From Siphonodentalium dalli (lineage: Eukaryota > Mollusca > Scaphopoda > Gadilida > Siphonodentaliidae): a stretch of 64,000 nt of DNA. Positions 45,028 to 55,912 of this stretch are shown piece after piece. The notes below the pieces were generated by a model that saw nothing but the letters and a program-made list of their open reading frames with translations, ran no database searches and was not told the origin of the DNA. Positions within the stretch are counted from its first letter, which is position 1. Each line of letters starts with the position of its first letter. The DNA is taken from NCBI GenBank assembly GCA_032622095.1, contig CP136067.1, positions 119,943,030-120,007,029 on the forward strand. Reading direction: 5' to 3'. The position numbers were made by a program, and so were the translations under genes.

Positions 45028-46300
45028 GTAGTTGTCAGTTAATTATCTAACACGAAAATAACCAAATGAGTCACAATTTGCTACATTTTCGGAAAACCGA
45101 GGGAATAATCTTCGGGATATATGTAAAAAATGAACATTTTACCAAATTTGGTTGCCATTTTGGAAGCCATCTTGAGAAATTTGGTCTATAAACACCATAG
45201 TGTGACACATTTAAGATAAACCAAGACAATAAACACCTTTCATACCAAAGATAGTTACATTTTACTTTAAAAAATGGTCCAAACCTGAAAAGTTATTTTT
45301 TGTCGATATTTATGTCAAGTTTGTGAGAGAAAAATCAAATATTTCTGGTGATGTGAGTGGTGACAATAGTAACAATTAACCATGGTGCATCAGTCATGAT
45401 AGTATTCAATGTATAGAAGACAGAATATCCAATTGTATACATCAATCACAACTTGTAAGCGATTGCAGGGCACGCTGGGGCAATATTCCATATTTGGCGG
45501 CCATTTTGGCAACCATTTTGAGCCAAAGAAACAATTTTGGTTCCAATGAATTGGAATATTCATAGGTAGTGATATGCCACACTTACATTACAAAGTGCTG
45601 TTTCATTTCTTGTTGAAATATGACTAGTATCCCAATTGTGATTTTTGTTTTTAGTTTATACCGCATTCAGTAAAATCGAATATTTGAGGGATCGGAAGGG
45701 GCTAGGAACCCAATAATTGCATATTTCATTGCTCCAACGATCAGTTAATATACGAAATGCAAAATAATGTCACATTTCTACAATATCTACAATTTTCCAT
45801 ATTTGGCGGCCATTTTGGCAACCATTTTGAGCCAAAGAAACAATTTTGGTTCCAATGAATTGGAATATTCATAGGTAGTGATATGCCTCACTTACATTAC
45901 AAAGTGCTGTTTCATTTCTTGTTGAAATATGACTAGAATCCCAATTGTGATTTTTTATTTTATTTTATACCGCATTCAGTAAAATCGAATATTTGAGGGA
46001 TCGGAAGGGGCTAGGACCCCAATAATTGCATATTTCATTGCTCCAACGATCAGTTAATATACGAAATGCAAAATAATGTCACATTTCTCAACCAGTTCCA
46101 AACAGCATAAACTGATCTAGAATATATAAGTGAAAAAACGTCATATTTTCAACTTCCAGCGGCCATTTTGGCGGCCATCTTGGATGGGGAGTTTCAATTT
46201 TGCCCTATACAAGTTTATTTATGTCTTAGCTTCACGAAAATATATACATATGTATACATTTTACAAGAGTTTCCCGCTATTATTTGCATCAAACTGACTA
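45028..46300 (-). repeat. Third copy of the 12-16-kb inverted-repeat arm, with internal duplication
   Basis: It is in the same orientation as the arm at 15,348-16,637 (shared 'tgagtcacaatttg', 'ttggttgccattttg', 'gtgtgacacatttaag'). A ~300-bp segment is duplicated in tandem: about 45,490-45,785 and 45,791-46,090. Confidence 0.8.
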
Positions 46301-46760
46301 CTAAATATCATTCAAATTTGTTGATAAGTGTTCTAACCCCGGAACAACTTTTCGTGGATGCCAAAAAGATAAAAATTACAATCGAAGTCGTAACTCTGAT
46401 GAAAATCGTTCAGATATCGTTTCAGATACCCCTCCTGTAAAGTCATAAAAATCTTTAAAATCCTAGTGATGGAAACCCTTGTAATAGTATATGTTTTGTT
46501 ATCTACAACATATGCAGGTGCAATTTCCTACAATCCTATAATAGTGAATCCCTTATTTTGTGTGTGATGTAATACTATTTTTATCACATAATTTGGCCAT
46601 AAAAGCAGTTTCATAATTATCGGTAATAGACACGTTTAATATCAGCGCGTGCGATGACGTCACGGCGTTCTTCAAATAACTTGCGATCGCTGTAGTTTAT
46701 GATTGTTGTTTTCGATGAATATTTCGCGTTGCTTCAGGTTTATTTGATCATGTGATAAAA
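46301..46760. other. Intergenic, no gene recognised
   Basis: Nothing supportable on either strand. Confidence 0.4.
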
Positions 46761-46906
46761 GGTATCTCACACTCGTCCTATTTTATACGTAATTTATCAA
46801 CCTCGTCCTCTAAATTCTATTTGAGCCTCGGTAAACCTCGGCTCAAATCGAATTTAGTGAACTCGGTTGATAAATTCCGTATAAAATAGAAACTCATGTG
46901 AGATCC
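46761..46906. repeat. 146-bp near-palindrome
   Basis: The left arm 'ggtatctcacactcgtcc', 'attttatacgtaatttatc' and 'ctaaattctatttgagc' is mirrored to the right of ~46,833. It is compatible with a hairpin MITE and unrelated in sequence to the palindromes at 19.4 and 32.1 kb. Confidence 0.85.
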
Positions 46907-47960
46907 TCTGTGTATGGAGAAAATACTGAATTAATACAATTTAATCACTTTATCAACAACAAAAACATTCTACCAGTTACGTCATTTCTGTCTGATCACG
47001 AATTAACGTACATTCGATAGCTTTCAAACTGAGAACATGTAGCATGGGTAGACTAAAAACAAATGATGGACTGTCATCCAGTGCATACCCACTTTAACTC
47101 TTTCAGTGCCACGGGCCGATGAGATCGGCCCTAATTTACGGTCTGTAGAGTGCCAGGGCCGATAAAATCAGCACTAATTTTTTTTTTTAAATTTTGGGTA
47201 TGCTTAAGCATGCTATAGCGAATTTAAAAACAAACTGGATAAAACCTTAGGGGCATGTTATAACTCAAAACTATCACCAAGTATTCATAGTAATACTTTT
47301 GATGCCCATGAAAGACGTAAGATTCCCTGGCACTAAACCTACATTGGAAATTGAAGACCGCATTCATGACTATCCAGTTACCAAACTTTCATAAATACAT
47401 GTAAGTCTCAGGGACATTAGACGAGGGGGCGTGAAAACATTTATTAATTTAAAATACAATTAATGTCATACCTATATACCCTACCTACCCTAGGCTGGAG
47501 GGGTACCGATAGCAGAAACATAATCATATATATTTTTAGGCCTTACGAAAGTTTTGTCAGCCATGGATCAGCATTTATTTTGATCAAATGCCACTCGTAT
47601 GATCTTGAAGACCATCGGTCAAGGTTTAGATTGATTGATTGATTGGTTGATTGATTGGGGTTTAACGTCGTTTTAGCAACAAAGCCATATCACGACGAGA
47701 AGAAACAGATTATCAAAATCGAGTGAAGCAACTGTGATTATAAATGACAGTGAATTAGACTAAAACGAAACAAAATATATACAAATAAAAACACACAAAT
47801 CAGAGCGTGAGTGTTCGATTGGGGCCAGAACCATTAAGAAACTGACCATTGTGCAAACACATATAAAACAGAACACAAAGCAATACTGTTTTGAAAACAG
47901 CAAACAGAAAACCTACATGAAATGTTTTCAACAACTATAAATAATGTATTAAGATTTTTG
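46907..47960. repeat. Intergenic with two short repeats
   Basis: About 47,105-47,182 has two copies of 'gtgcca(c/g)gggccgat(g/a)a' with 46-48-bp spacing. 47,630-47,700 has (TTGA)n followed by 'gggtttaacgtcgtttt', a repeat common in mollusc genomes from memory. No gene. Confidence 0.5.
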
Positions 47961-47964
47961 TATC

Positions 47965-48612
47965 TTAAAATATTTGAAGTAGCTGAGTAAGTTGAGATAA
48001 TCGCTCTGAAAGACTGATCAGATATTTATGATATTTGATGAATCTGGCGTGAGTCTTAATTAATTCGTCGAGTTGACAAACGGGTGGTTGGATCTCCGGT
48101 AGGCGATAGCTCGCCCAGGAGCCAGCCTCATTCCACAGAGCAATGGTGTCACAATCTAAAACTGACCCTTTCTCTCGTAGCATCATATCAAACTTTGAAA
48201 ACTCAAAGTCCAACCTCTGCCTCTGAGAGTCAAAAGACTTGACAGACCTTGGAGATTTTTGTTTTGGAACAACTGGATCAACATCCTTAGTTGATTTCGG
48301 AGCAGACGTAAAAACTGCAGTAGCTGTATCCATTGCCTGTGAGACAGGTTCGGGAACAAGAAAAATATCATTCTCCTGAACTTGTGTTGCTAACGATATA
48401 CTGACGGATTTTGTTTGTGTGCTGGGATTTACATACTTTTTCTTAGAAACGGCAGCCGAGTATGTGACTTGAGAAATTGATGGTCTGGCACCAACTAATT
48501 TCTTAGCATCCATGTATGATAAATTTTTCTCAGCCTTACATCTTTGTAACTTGAATTCATAGTCCCAGATGGGACATGAACGATCCATTGCAGCATGTGA
48601 ACCTTGACAGTT
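47965..48612 (-). pseudogene. LINE ORF1 (gag-like) C-terminal fragment, frame open
   Basis: Gag-like nucleocapsid protein of a Jockey-type LINE. The open frame (207 codons from ATG 48,588) begins inside a zinc-knuckle region. Upstream codons read CQGSHAAMDRSCPIWDYEF, the usual end of the last CCHC followed by the CP-x-W/Y motif. Then KNLSYMDAKKLV, the helix typical of these proteins, is followed by a Ser/Pro/Lys-rich linker and a Leu-rich C-terminus. The N-terminal knuckles are missing, since homology appears to stop near 48,612 at an A-rich run. No ORF2 follows on the minus strand. It may be a fragment, or less likely a captured gag-derived gene, and the open frame cannot decide this. Confidence 0.65.
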
Positions 48613-49437
48613 CGAATTTTTTTTAGGATTTGTACGTCAAGGTTTAGAACTTTAGTACCTAGTTCAAGGTATTGTACCTCTATGTTGTGATTTCTCTGAC
48701 CTGTTCATTTAATTTAAATTGTATTATATTTTAATGTCATTATTCTCACCTTCAACTCACTTGTCGAAACCACAGCACACCCTCTGTCAGTTTCCGTTGT
48801 CATTACACCGTAGTATCTCTCTGGCAACTATTCTTGTCTTCTTTGAATTAATAGTGGCACATGGAGTAAACAATCGGAAAGATATCCACATGCAGATTGA
48901 GAAACACAGACCAACTGCTTGTTAATAATATGGCCCTGTCGTATTATATCTGCATTTTTTAAATCCGAAAGTCTTGATAAAAAACAGATCAGCGCTTCCT
49001 GATGTACACGGGGCATAATTACTAAATCAGCTGACAATAAATTAATATCACAGACAATTGAATAAGTTATGATAAAATATTGAATAAATAGTTATAAATA
49101 AGAGTACGGTGCTGTCGTTAAAACAATTCATTGTTACCGAACTTACCGAGCGTAAACAAGAGTCAGAAACAAGTACTGGGAAAACGCAAAGAAATCGCCC
49201 AATTTTACGACATATTTTACGACATCTAATGTCACGTGACATTACGCGACACTGATGTGCATTCATGTATATGTGCATTTATGACGAAAACGTTACGACA
49301 ACAACCCATTAGCATCATTGTTTACATCACCTGTAATATAGCGAGGGCTTTCCCGGCAAAGCCCTTTACAATTATTACGTCACAGCACGTCCTATATTTA
49401 GTCATGGACCCCTAACTATAACTGTCATACGGCTGAG
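48613..49437. other. Intergenic, no gene recognised
   Basis: The frames at 48,719-48,925, 48,828-49,037 and 49,048-49,278 show no motifs. Confidence 0.4.
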
Positions 49438-49452
49438 ACAATCTGCATTGGC
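49438..49452 (+). repeat. 15-bp target site duplication (left)
   Basis: acaatctgcattggc, identical to 50,576-50,590. Confidence 0.88.
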
Positions 49453-49521
49453 CTCTGGTAGGAGAGTGGAGCGAAACGGTCGTGATTGCTTCGATCCTTA
49501 TTAGTTCCTCTTCGGTCAGAG

Positions 49522-49583
49522 CGTTAAGCACGGGCGAGTCGTGTGGCCGCGCCTCCGGGTGCAGCTGCCCCCGTGCTTAACGC
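49522..49583 (+). promoter_or_regulatory. 14-bp stem hairpin in 5' leader
   Basis: 'gcgttaagcacggg' and its exact inverse 'cccgtgcttaacgc' bracket a GC-rich loop. The first ATG of the ORF (49,541) lies in the loop. Confidence 0.85.
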
Positions 49584-50431
49584 CAGTGAGACGGTTTTGG
49601 ATTAGGCTTATGGATTTAATCCCAGACGCCGTGTTGGCCGCAGTGCAAAGAAGTAGGATATTGGACATTGCTAACTGGTCTCTCCAGTCTAGCAGGGGAT
49701 ATCTGACTCTTTGCCTGGAGTTCAGGACTGAAGATGCTGGCACCCAGAAATCTCAGACCCGGGACACCAACTCCAAGACCACCCGCTGTCCCACAAAGAA
49801 AAAGACGCCTTCAAGAAGGAAAAGGGACGCCGCCAGACGGGCAAAATGGAAGAAGGGGGTGACTGTTGATCTGCCAGTCACCCCTCCCCGTGTGGTTCAG
49901 CCGCCGTCCAATGTCACAGCCGGTAGGTCCGAGTTGTCTGAGAGACGCCCAGACGACCCGACCTGCATGGAGACAGGCGACATTGCACCAGCTAGCAGGG
50001 ACTCCGTTGATCTGCCGGAGGTTCCTGCTGTCGTCGTCGAAGCTTGCGGAGACAGGGACGTGGATACCACCCCAGATGTTCCTGCCGCCAGCTTCGACGT
50101 GGAACTGGATAGCTATACACCTCGGACACCGGATTACCAACACATCCCGGTGTCCCCCAGCTCCACCACCACCAACAACAACACCAGTACCAGCTCACAG
50201 TACACAGACGATGTCATCAAATTAATGGAAAATTCCCTGAAATTCCTGACTCCAGGTACCGACAACTACGCATCAGTGGTCTCATCGATTGAAGGAACAC
50301 GGAAAAGCCGGCTCCTTCAACATCAACAGCAAACAGAACTACAACAACAAACAGAACATCCCTCGGATGCCTCTTCGTCAGCACCACCACCGGCGAAGAG
50401 GCAAAGGAAGAAAAAGACAAAGAAAAGATGA
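49541..50431 (+). CDS. Basic low-complexity ORF (296 aa) of the GC-rich element
   Basis: I do not recognise a characterised protein. From M24 (49,610), which lies just after the leader hairpin and is the more plausible start, the protein opens MDLIPDAVLAAVQRSR, then ANWSLQSSRGYLTLCLEF, a small strand-rich N-terminal domain. A basic patch TKKKTPSRRKRDAARRAKW follows at about 93-113. Then come a long acidic, Pro/Ser/Thr-rich middle, Gln repeats (~265-285) and a Lys/Arg tail ending RKKKTKKR. The layout resembles short ORF1-like nucleic-acid-binding proteins of marine-invertebrate retroelements, from memory. The frame is intact, unlike most of the window. AATAAA-type signals follow at about 50,491. 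Minus-strand frames here are shadows. Confidence 0.6.
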   Translation: MWPRLRVQLPPCLTPVRRFWIRLMDLIPDAVLAAVQRSRILDIANWSLQSSRGYLTLCLEFRTEDAGTQKSQTRDTNSKTTRCPTKKKTPSRRKRDAARRAKWKKGVTVDLPVTPPRVVQPPSNVTAGRSELSERRPDDPTCMETGDIAPASRDSVDLPEVPAVVVEACGDRDVDTTPDVPAASFDVELDSYTPRTPDYQHIPVSPSSTTTNNNTSTSSQYTDDVIKLMENSLKFLTPGTDNYASVVSSIEGTRKSRLLQHQQQTELQQQTEHPSDASSSAPPPAKRQRKKKTKKR

Positions 50432-50575
50432 ACTAAAAATTGCTCTTTTTTTCCTTCTTTTTTTATAAATTTTTTAATTTTTTATTCATAAATAAAGCTA
50501 AAAATGAGGGGTTAAGGAAAGGGTCACTCGACCCTTTCGAAGATCCCGGGGTTAGCCCCCCAAACCACTCACTTC

Positions 50576-50590
50576 ACAATCTGCATTGGC
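50576..50590 (+). repeat. 15-bp target site duplication (right)
   Basis: Identical to 49,438-49,452. Confidence 0.88.
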
Positions 50591-52480
50591 TGCATTTAAC
50601 CACATACTCATGTCCGCTTCCCCGTGGTCAAATGCTTGTACGAGGTCGGAACTAACTCTAAGCGAACGTCGCCATTCACGGTCCGTGCGTATCACATGAC
50701 ATTGGAATGATTCAACAGCTCCGAATAGTGTACATCTGGATATGGTCCTTCATAATCCTGATTCTATGGCTTATTGAACAAGTTAGCGAATCATCCTTTT
50801 TTCTTACCATCAAGTCCAAATGTTTTAGGTAATGCTGATAATGTCATGGGTAAAAGTTGAGACTATCCAGCACTTTGATATGGAGATCGTTATCTACATA
50901 TTGATACATCACACTTGATCCATTATATACAACTTTAGGTCTCAATGACTGATCTATAATATATTCCATGAGGAAATATCCACCATAGCTCTTAACCCTT
51001 TACCCAACACTAAGTGAGCGTTCAGACGACCACTATTCAATCGTTAGTGGAAAGATTTCCGTCGTAGGAAATAACCGCTAGTTTGACTGCGCATGTTCAC
51101 GTCAATATCGCAACAAATAATTTCAAGCACTGTTTGATTTCAGATGGCAAATAGTGGCGTATCCTTGGCTACCTCCACTTGCGACGTAATATTTAGAGTA
51201 TATTTGAGAACAAAAACACGCTATGTGCGTAAAACGCGGCATTCAAAATAAAAACGGTATGTGCTTATTACAATACGAAAATAAGCCCACACTGACACTA
51301 TTTAATCTACTTATTTTCATCTACTCGATTGACATAATCATTATGAGTGGATAATGTGATTCTACGCAGATTATCGAACTAAGACAAATTATATAAGCAG
51401 ATAATGTGCAGGATTTCGGGAATAAGCCCGTATTGTGCTTCTTTTCATGAGGCAGGCTGTTTTTGCAAAAATGAGCACAATAAGGATCTATTTTATAATT
51501 GCAGCAAAATAAGCTCATATTTGCATAATTTGAAAGCTGAAATACGCTCTATGAGCTTAATTATTCTGATTATAAAAACAGCCGTATATTGGACTATTTC
51601 AATATGAAATAAGTCCGTAGTGTGCTTGTTTTCACGAGAACACGTTGGAAAATAACACTGTACGATAACTCAGTTTTTTCGTTGCATAAGCACACTTTTA
51701 CGCGGAACCATAGCAGCCACGACGGTCTCCTTGTGGAATTTTTCTTGTGCCACCACTAGTTCATCGAAAAATCCCAAACTAGGTCATATATATGCCCATA
51801 AAGCTCTTCAAACATTTATCATAAGTTAGTTGCTAAATCTTTTTGCCTTTTGTCAAATCAAAATCTTTAAAAGAAGCTGAAAACGCATGTAAAATGCATA
51901 CATGTAGATGCACGGCGTTGGCTGAGACGCTTCACAACCGTATACGACAGTATTGGGCGCTCTGCCTTGCGACGAAACATATAGTCCCATAATTTGCCTC
52001 TTTGTGTTTGTGCCTATTTTCGTCAATATAACTAAGTTGGACAATAATTGAACTTTAATGAACAAAGCAATCATTTTGCAATGTCTAGTATTAGTTTCAA
52101 GCGCGGCTTTCCTAAATAGTATTAAACCGCGCGGTAATTTACTTGGCGCAATGCCAAGTATCCCGGCGATTACACACTAGTGACAGATAAGAAAATATAT
52201 AATGGATTTTTCAATGATATTATATGGGTTTCATGTTATATAGCAATAATTATATCTCGATGGCTCGGGATTCCGTGTTCGAATACATTTTTCGAAAACT
52301 TGTACTGACCTATGTCAGTGTGGGACAATTCTTCGGCACACCATACAGCCAAGATGTTCACCCGTTTGATCCCTAGTTTCATAGGGAATACCGGTCAAGA
52401 ATGTGTGTGGTTAGGGGGAATTGTCAATTAACTGTCTAATGAAATCACTGATACTGAACTCGTTCCATTTCCATTCCATA
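50591..52480. other. Intergenic with REP-A remnants
   Basis: No gene recognised. 51,410-51,670 is a copy of REP-A sequence also present at about 42,410-42,840 ('aagcccgtattgtgcttctttt', 'gcagcaaaataagct', 'tggaaaataacactg'). Confidence 0.5.
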
Positions 52481-53128
52481 TTTTTATTGAACATCCCAAA
52501 CATTGACAACATATAAGCAATACTACACAAGCTGTAACAACAGAAAAGTATGATGGGAGTACAATGGGGATCGGAGCACAAGTTATTTCAACTTAGGAAA
52601 CGCTCATCTCCCCTAATATAAAGACACGAACTTAAATTTAATGCGGATTGTTCAATGTTCCTGCAAAAGTAAATATCTTTGTTTATATATATATACATCA
52701 GGCTGGTTCAGGAGATAGGGTAAGGTATTGAATCATCGTACAAAGTATGCAGGTAATAAATGTTATTATGTAGAATCAATTTGTGGTTGGATATTCTCAT
52801 TACAAAAACGGTGAGACGATATAATGTATTTCTGTACAGCTGTGAAAAGAATACAGTTTTCTTTATAGGAAATCAGTGGTGATCCGCAGAATGGACAATA
52901 TGTAATCAGAATGTGATCAGCATCTTCGATATTTTATCCACAGTTACATTTAGGATTTTTTTAGTTTGTCTCCGTTCAAATCACTACATCTGTTTCAGAG
53001 TCTACTTAGTAAAATGCTATCTCTTCTTCTTTCTATACAGTATGAATTTGGTGGTATCAATGTCTTCAGTAGGGGGTTTACAATATTTGAAAATATGGAG
53101 ATCGAGGTACATTGTTGAGCTATTTTGT

Positions 53129-53767
53129 TCAGACTATTCCAAATCGAAACCAATCGAAACAGTTTGTGTGTTGAGAACCAGGGGTAAAATTTCGAACGTA
53201 ATTAGGGTTTCTAAATTCATATCTATGTTTAGTTATTTCTCCTGTTGTTGGTGGGATTTTATCCAATATATATGGGGGTGCGTTTCGTGTAAGGCGTAAC
53301 TTGTGCCATTCTCGACTTTGTGAGAGGGTGTTCCATCCGAGTTCACGTAGTAAATTAACGTTTGAGACAAATTTGGTAAGGTCACTAACAATTCGTGCGG
53401 CATCATAATGTAGATCCAGATTTTTAAGGATGTACGCTGGTGCATTATCCCATATGATATCACCATAGGCCATTAATGGTAAAACAAAAGTATTATACAT
53501 CAAATCTAAAGTACGTCTATTTAAAGTATATTTCATCTTTCTCAGCTGGGCCATTCGAGATGCAACTTTCTTGCACATATTTGCGATTTGAATGTCCCAG
53601 TTCATATTAGACTGAATGACGATGCCCAAATGTTGATGTGATGTAACAATTTCGATGTCAGCGCCGTTGAATTTTAATGTCATGGGATTTTCAGATAAAA
53701 TAGCTTCTGCTCTGTTCGGTTTGTAAGAAAACAACATTGCTTTTGTTTTGTCAGGATTAAATGTCAT
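53129..53767 (-). pseudogene. LINE reverse transcriptase C-terminal part
   Basis: This is the thumb and post-RT region. FNPDKTKAMLFSYK follows the polymerase core, then HQHLGIVIQSNMNWD and PLMAYGDIIWDNAP, all standard for Jockey-type elements. The frame closes at 53,129 before the Cys/His tail. Confidence 0.8.
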
Positions 53768-53872
53768 TAGCCATTGTTTTGCCCAGCGTGTGATACGATT
53801 TAAGTCAGCAGATAAGTTTGAGCGCGTCTCTTCTATGGTTTGTGAAGCATTTGTAAAACAGGTGTCTTCTGC

Positions 53873-54529
53873 CTACATACCAAAAATCAAGCCCTGTGGC
53901 ACTCCTGCTCTAAGATGCATATAGTCGGATCTTACACCGGAGACAACCACACTCTGTTTACGGTTCGAAATATAATCACAGAGCCACATTAAAAGGTTAC
54001 CATCGATGCCGTACTGTTTCAGTTTATGTATCAGTCCTGTATGCCAAACTCTCTCAAAAGCCTTAGAAATATCACAAAATATTGAGCAGGTCACTAGTTT
54101 ACTATCGAGAGATTGGCACAAGGAATGGTACACGTCAATTAGTTGGAAAGTAGTCGAGTGGCCTGTGACAAACCCGGATTGATGTTTATATAATAAATCA
54201 TTAGTATGAAACTGTAGCATTAAATGTTTCAAAACTACCTTCTTAACAACTTTTGCCAAGCATGACAGTAATGGTATTGGCCTATAATTTCCTGGATTAG
54301 AGCGATCATCTTTCTTATGGATCGGTATAACGTTAGCTATTTTCCACTCAGATGGAAAAGATTTAAGTGCAAAAGATCTTTTGATGATTATTTTTAGTGG
54401 CTGAAACACCGTATATACCGTATCTTTGAGCATTTTAGATGTTATGCCATCATGGCCGCTCGCCTTGCCTACCTTTTGACTTTTGATAGCATCTATAATG
54501 TCATCGTCTTTAAACTCGATGTCTGACAT
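53873..54529 (-). pseudogene. LINE reverse transcriptase N-terminal part, truncated after PQG
   Basis: It shows KVGKASGHDGITSKMLK, WKIANVIPIHKKDD, NYRPIPLLSCLAK, SIFCDISKAFERVWH (first catalytic Asp ~153) and AGVPQGLIFGM. A stop follows at once. The next in-frame codons read AEDTCF, the place of the catalytic ADD, so roughly 20 residues between PQG and the second aspartate pair are lost and one Asp is Glu. The polymerase is dead. Confidence 0.85.
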
Positions 54530-55040
54530 CGTATTCGAGAATTTATATATAAGGCTTGGTAATATGCAGTTTGTGTCGTCAATAAAAGAGTTCTTTAGAA
54601 AAGTTTCATTAAATAAGTTGGCTTTCTCGTAGTACTCGGTTATTAAGTTACCACCAGAGGTGGGATCAAGCTGTTTGTATTTTTATTTAATATCTCTTTA
54701 ACAGTCTGCCAGAAACATTTAGGATTGTTATTTAATGAAAATGTGTTTTATAGTTTATTTTCATAATTAATTTTTAGCATGATTCTTCATATTATTAACT
54801 TTATTTCTGATAAATTTTTATTTAGTCCAAGCATTGGTTTTATTTGTTTGAATGGCGTTACGTCTCAGTCGATCAAGTTTGCGGATAGCAGTTCTCAGTT
54901 CTGAAGTAAACCAATGCTTATCACTACGCCTGGTGATCACCTTGTACATTGCATTTGTTCCTAATGGACATGACTGAATCCGGGTACGCCTTCTGCTAAT
55001 GGTGTTTGCCAGTCTACTCAATACTAGGTCAATGAGTTAA

Positions 55041-55860
55041 TCGCCTGCGCTGGGTGCATATTATAACTACCACGTGTTTCAGTCGAATCCATCCGTATAA
55101 CATTGAAGGCATAATGAACTGTTTTCAAGTTGAACAACAAGTGCTTCACGTTTCCTCAATCCGAATGAATGAATGAATGTAAACTCAGAATAACTTTTAT
55201 AACAAACGAGAATAGAAATTAACTCAAATTTGATGTCTTCCTTCCACACGACTCACGAGAGAACACAGCGAATTCACGAGTGCAAGGTCGTCAATCTGAC
55301 CTGTGAGGCTGTGACGTTTATTGTTATTGAAATAATTATGTCATGTTGTGGTACAGTCAGGTCCGAAACATTTTGAGAACAATTAAGAGCACTCCATTAA
55401 AACGAATTAATTAATGAATTTAGACTTCTTTTGAAGACAAATTAGACTTTTTCAAAGACAATCAGAAGTCGGTGTATCATACATGTACATACACTCATGT
55501 GTGCATTTTCGTGTTTTATTAATAATGCGTTCTTGTTTATGTATTTTCGATATATTGGCTTAGCCTACCCTCATGCATTTAGCCACAAAGGCCTATGTTT
55601 TATGGAGTTATGTATTTCTATCATGCCGTAAGTCCTCGTTGCGAATCAAGATAGATTGCACGTCATGTCACAAATGTGCACTTTTTGGCAATACTCACAT
55701 AAGAAAATAACACGTTGAACTTGAATCGTATTCGAGGACTTACTTGAAACATATATACCCACCGAATACAACACATCATTAAAATAATATGTACTTCATA
55801 TTACGGTTAGCTCTAGTAACAGTGCACGGACTATACATATTCATGCTTGCATCTTTAATT
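55041..55860. other. Intergenic or 5' UTR of the following LINE
   Basis: No gene. A GAATGAATG microsatellite sits at about 55,163-55,178. Confidence 0.4.
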
Positions 55861-55912
55861 CATTCTGAAGTGGAGGTTATATATTTCATTCATTCCATTA
55901 TAGGTCGTATCC

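Larger units (their letters stand above)
49453..50575 (+). mobile_element. GC-rich 1.12-kb element with one ORF and 15-bp target duplication
   Basis: Perfect 15-bp direct repeats (acaatctgcattggc) lie at 49,438-49,452 and 50,576-50,590, immediately outside a block that is much more GC-rich than its flanks. There are no terminal inverted repeats, no LTRs and no polymerase. A ~15-bp target duplication without terminal repeats fits target-primed reverse transcription. The simplest reading is a non-autonomous retroelement mobilised in trans. The 3' end is not poly(A) but a GC-rich tail (about 50,505-50,575) with a 'gggtc...gaccc' hairpin. Confidence 0.8.
52860..55040 (-). mobile_element. Jockey-like LINE, 5'-truncated and internally deleted
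   Basis: A minus-strand copy running from the linker before the reverse transcriptase to the C-terminal Cys/His tail. The right end has RRSDKHWFTSELR (from 55,021), the usual linker motif; the endonuclease is absent. The left end has NPKCNCG and EDADHILITYCPFCG in a frame with stops (about 52,870-52,960). Several stops and frameshifts lie at 54,530-54,820. Confidence 0.8.

Noticed and set aside
49811-50420. Minus-strand frames opposite the GC-rich ORF
   Set aside because: High GC content removes stop codons on the opposite strand. The plus frame has the organised N-terminal domain, basic patch and tail.
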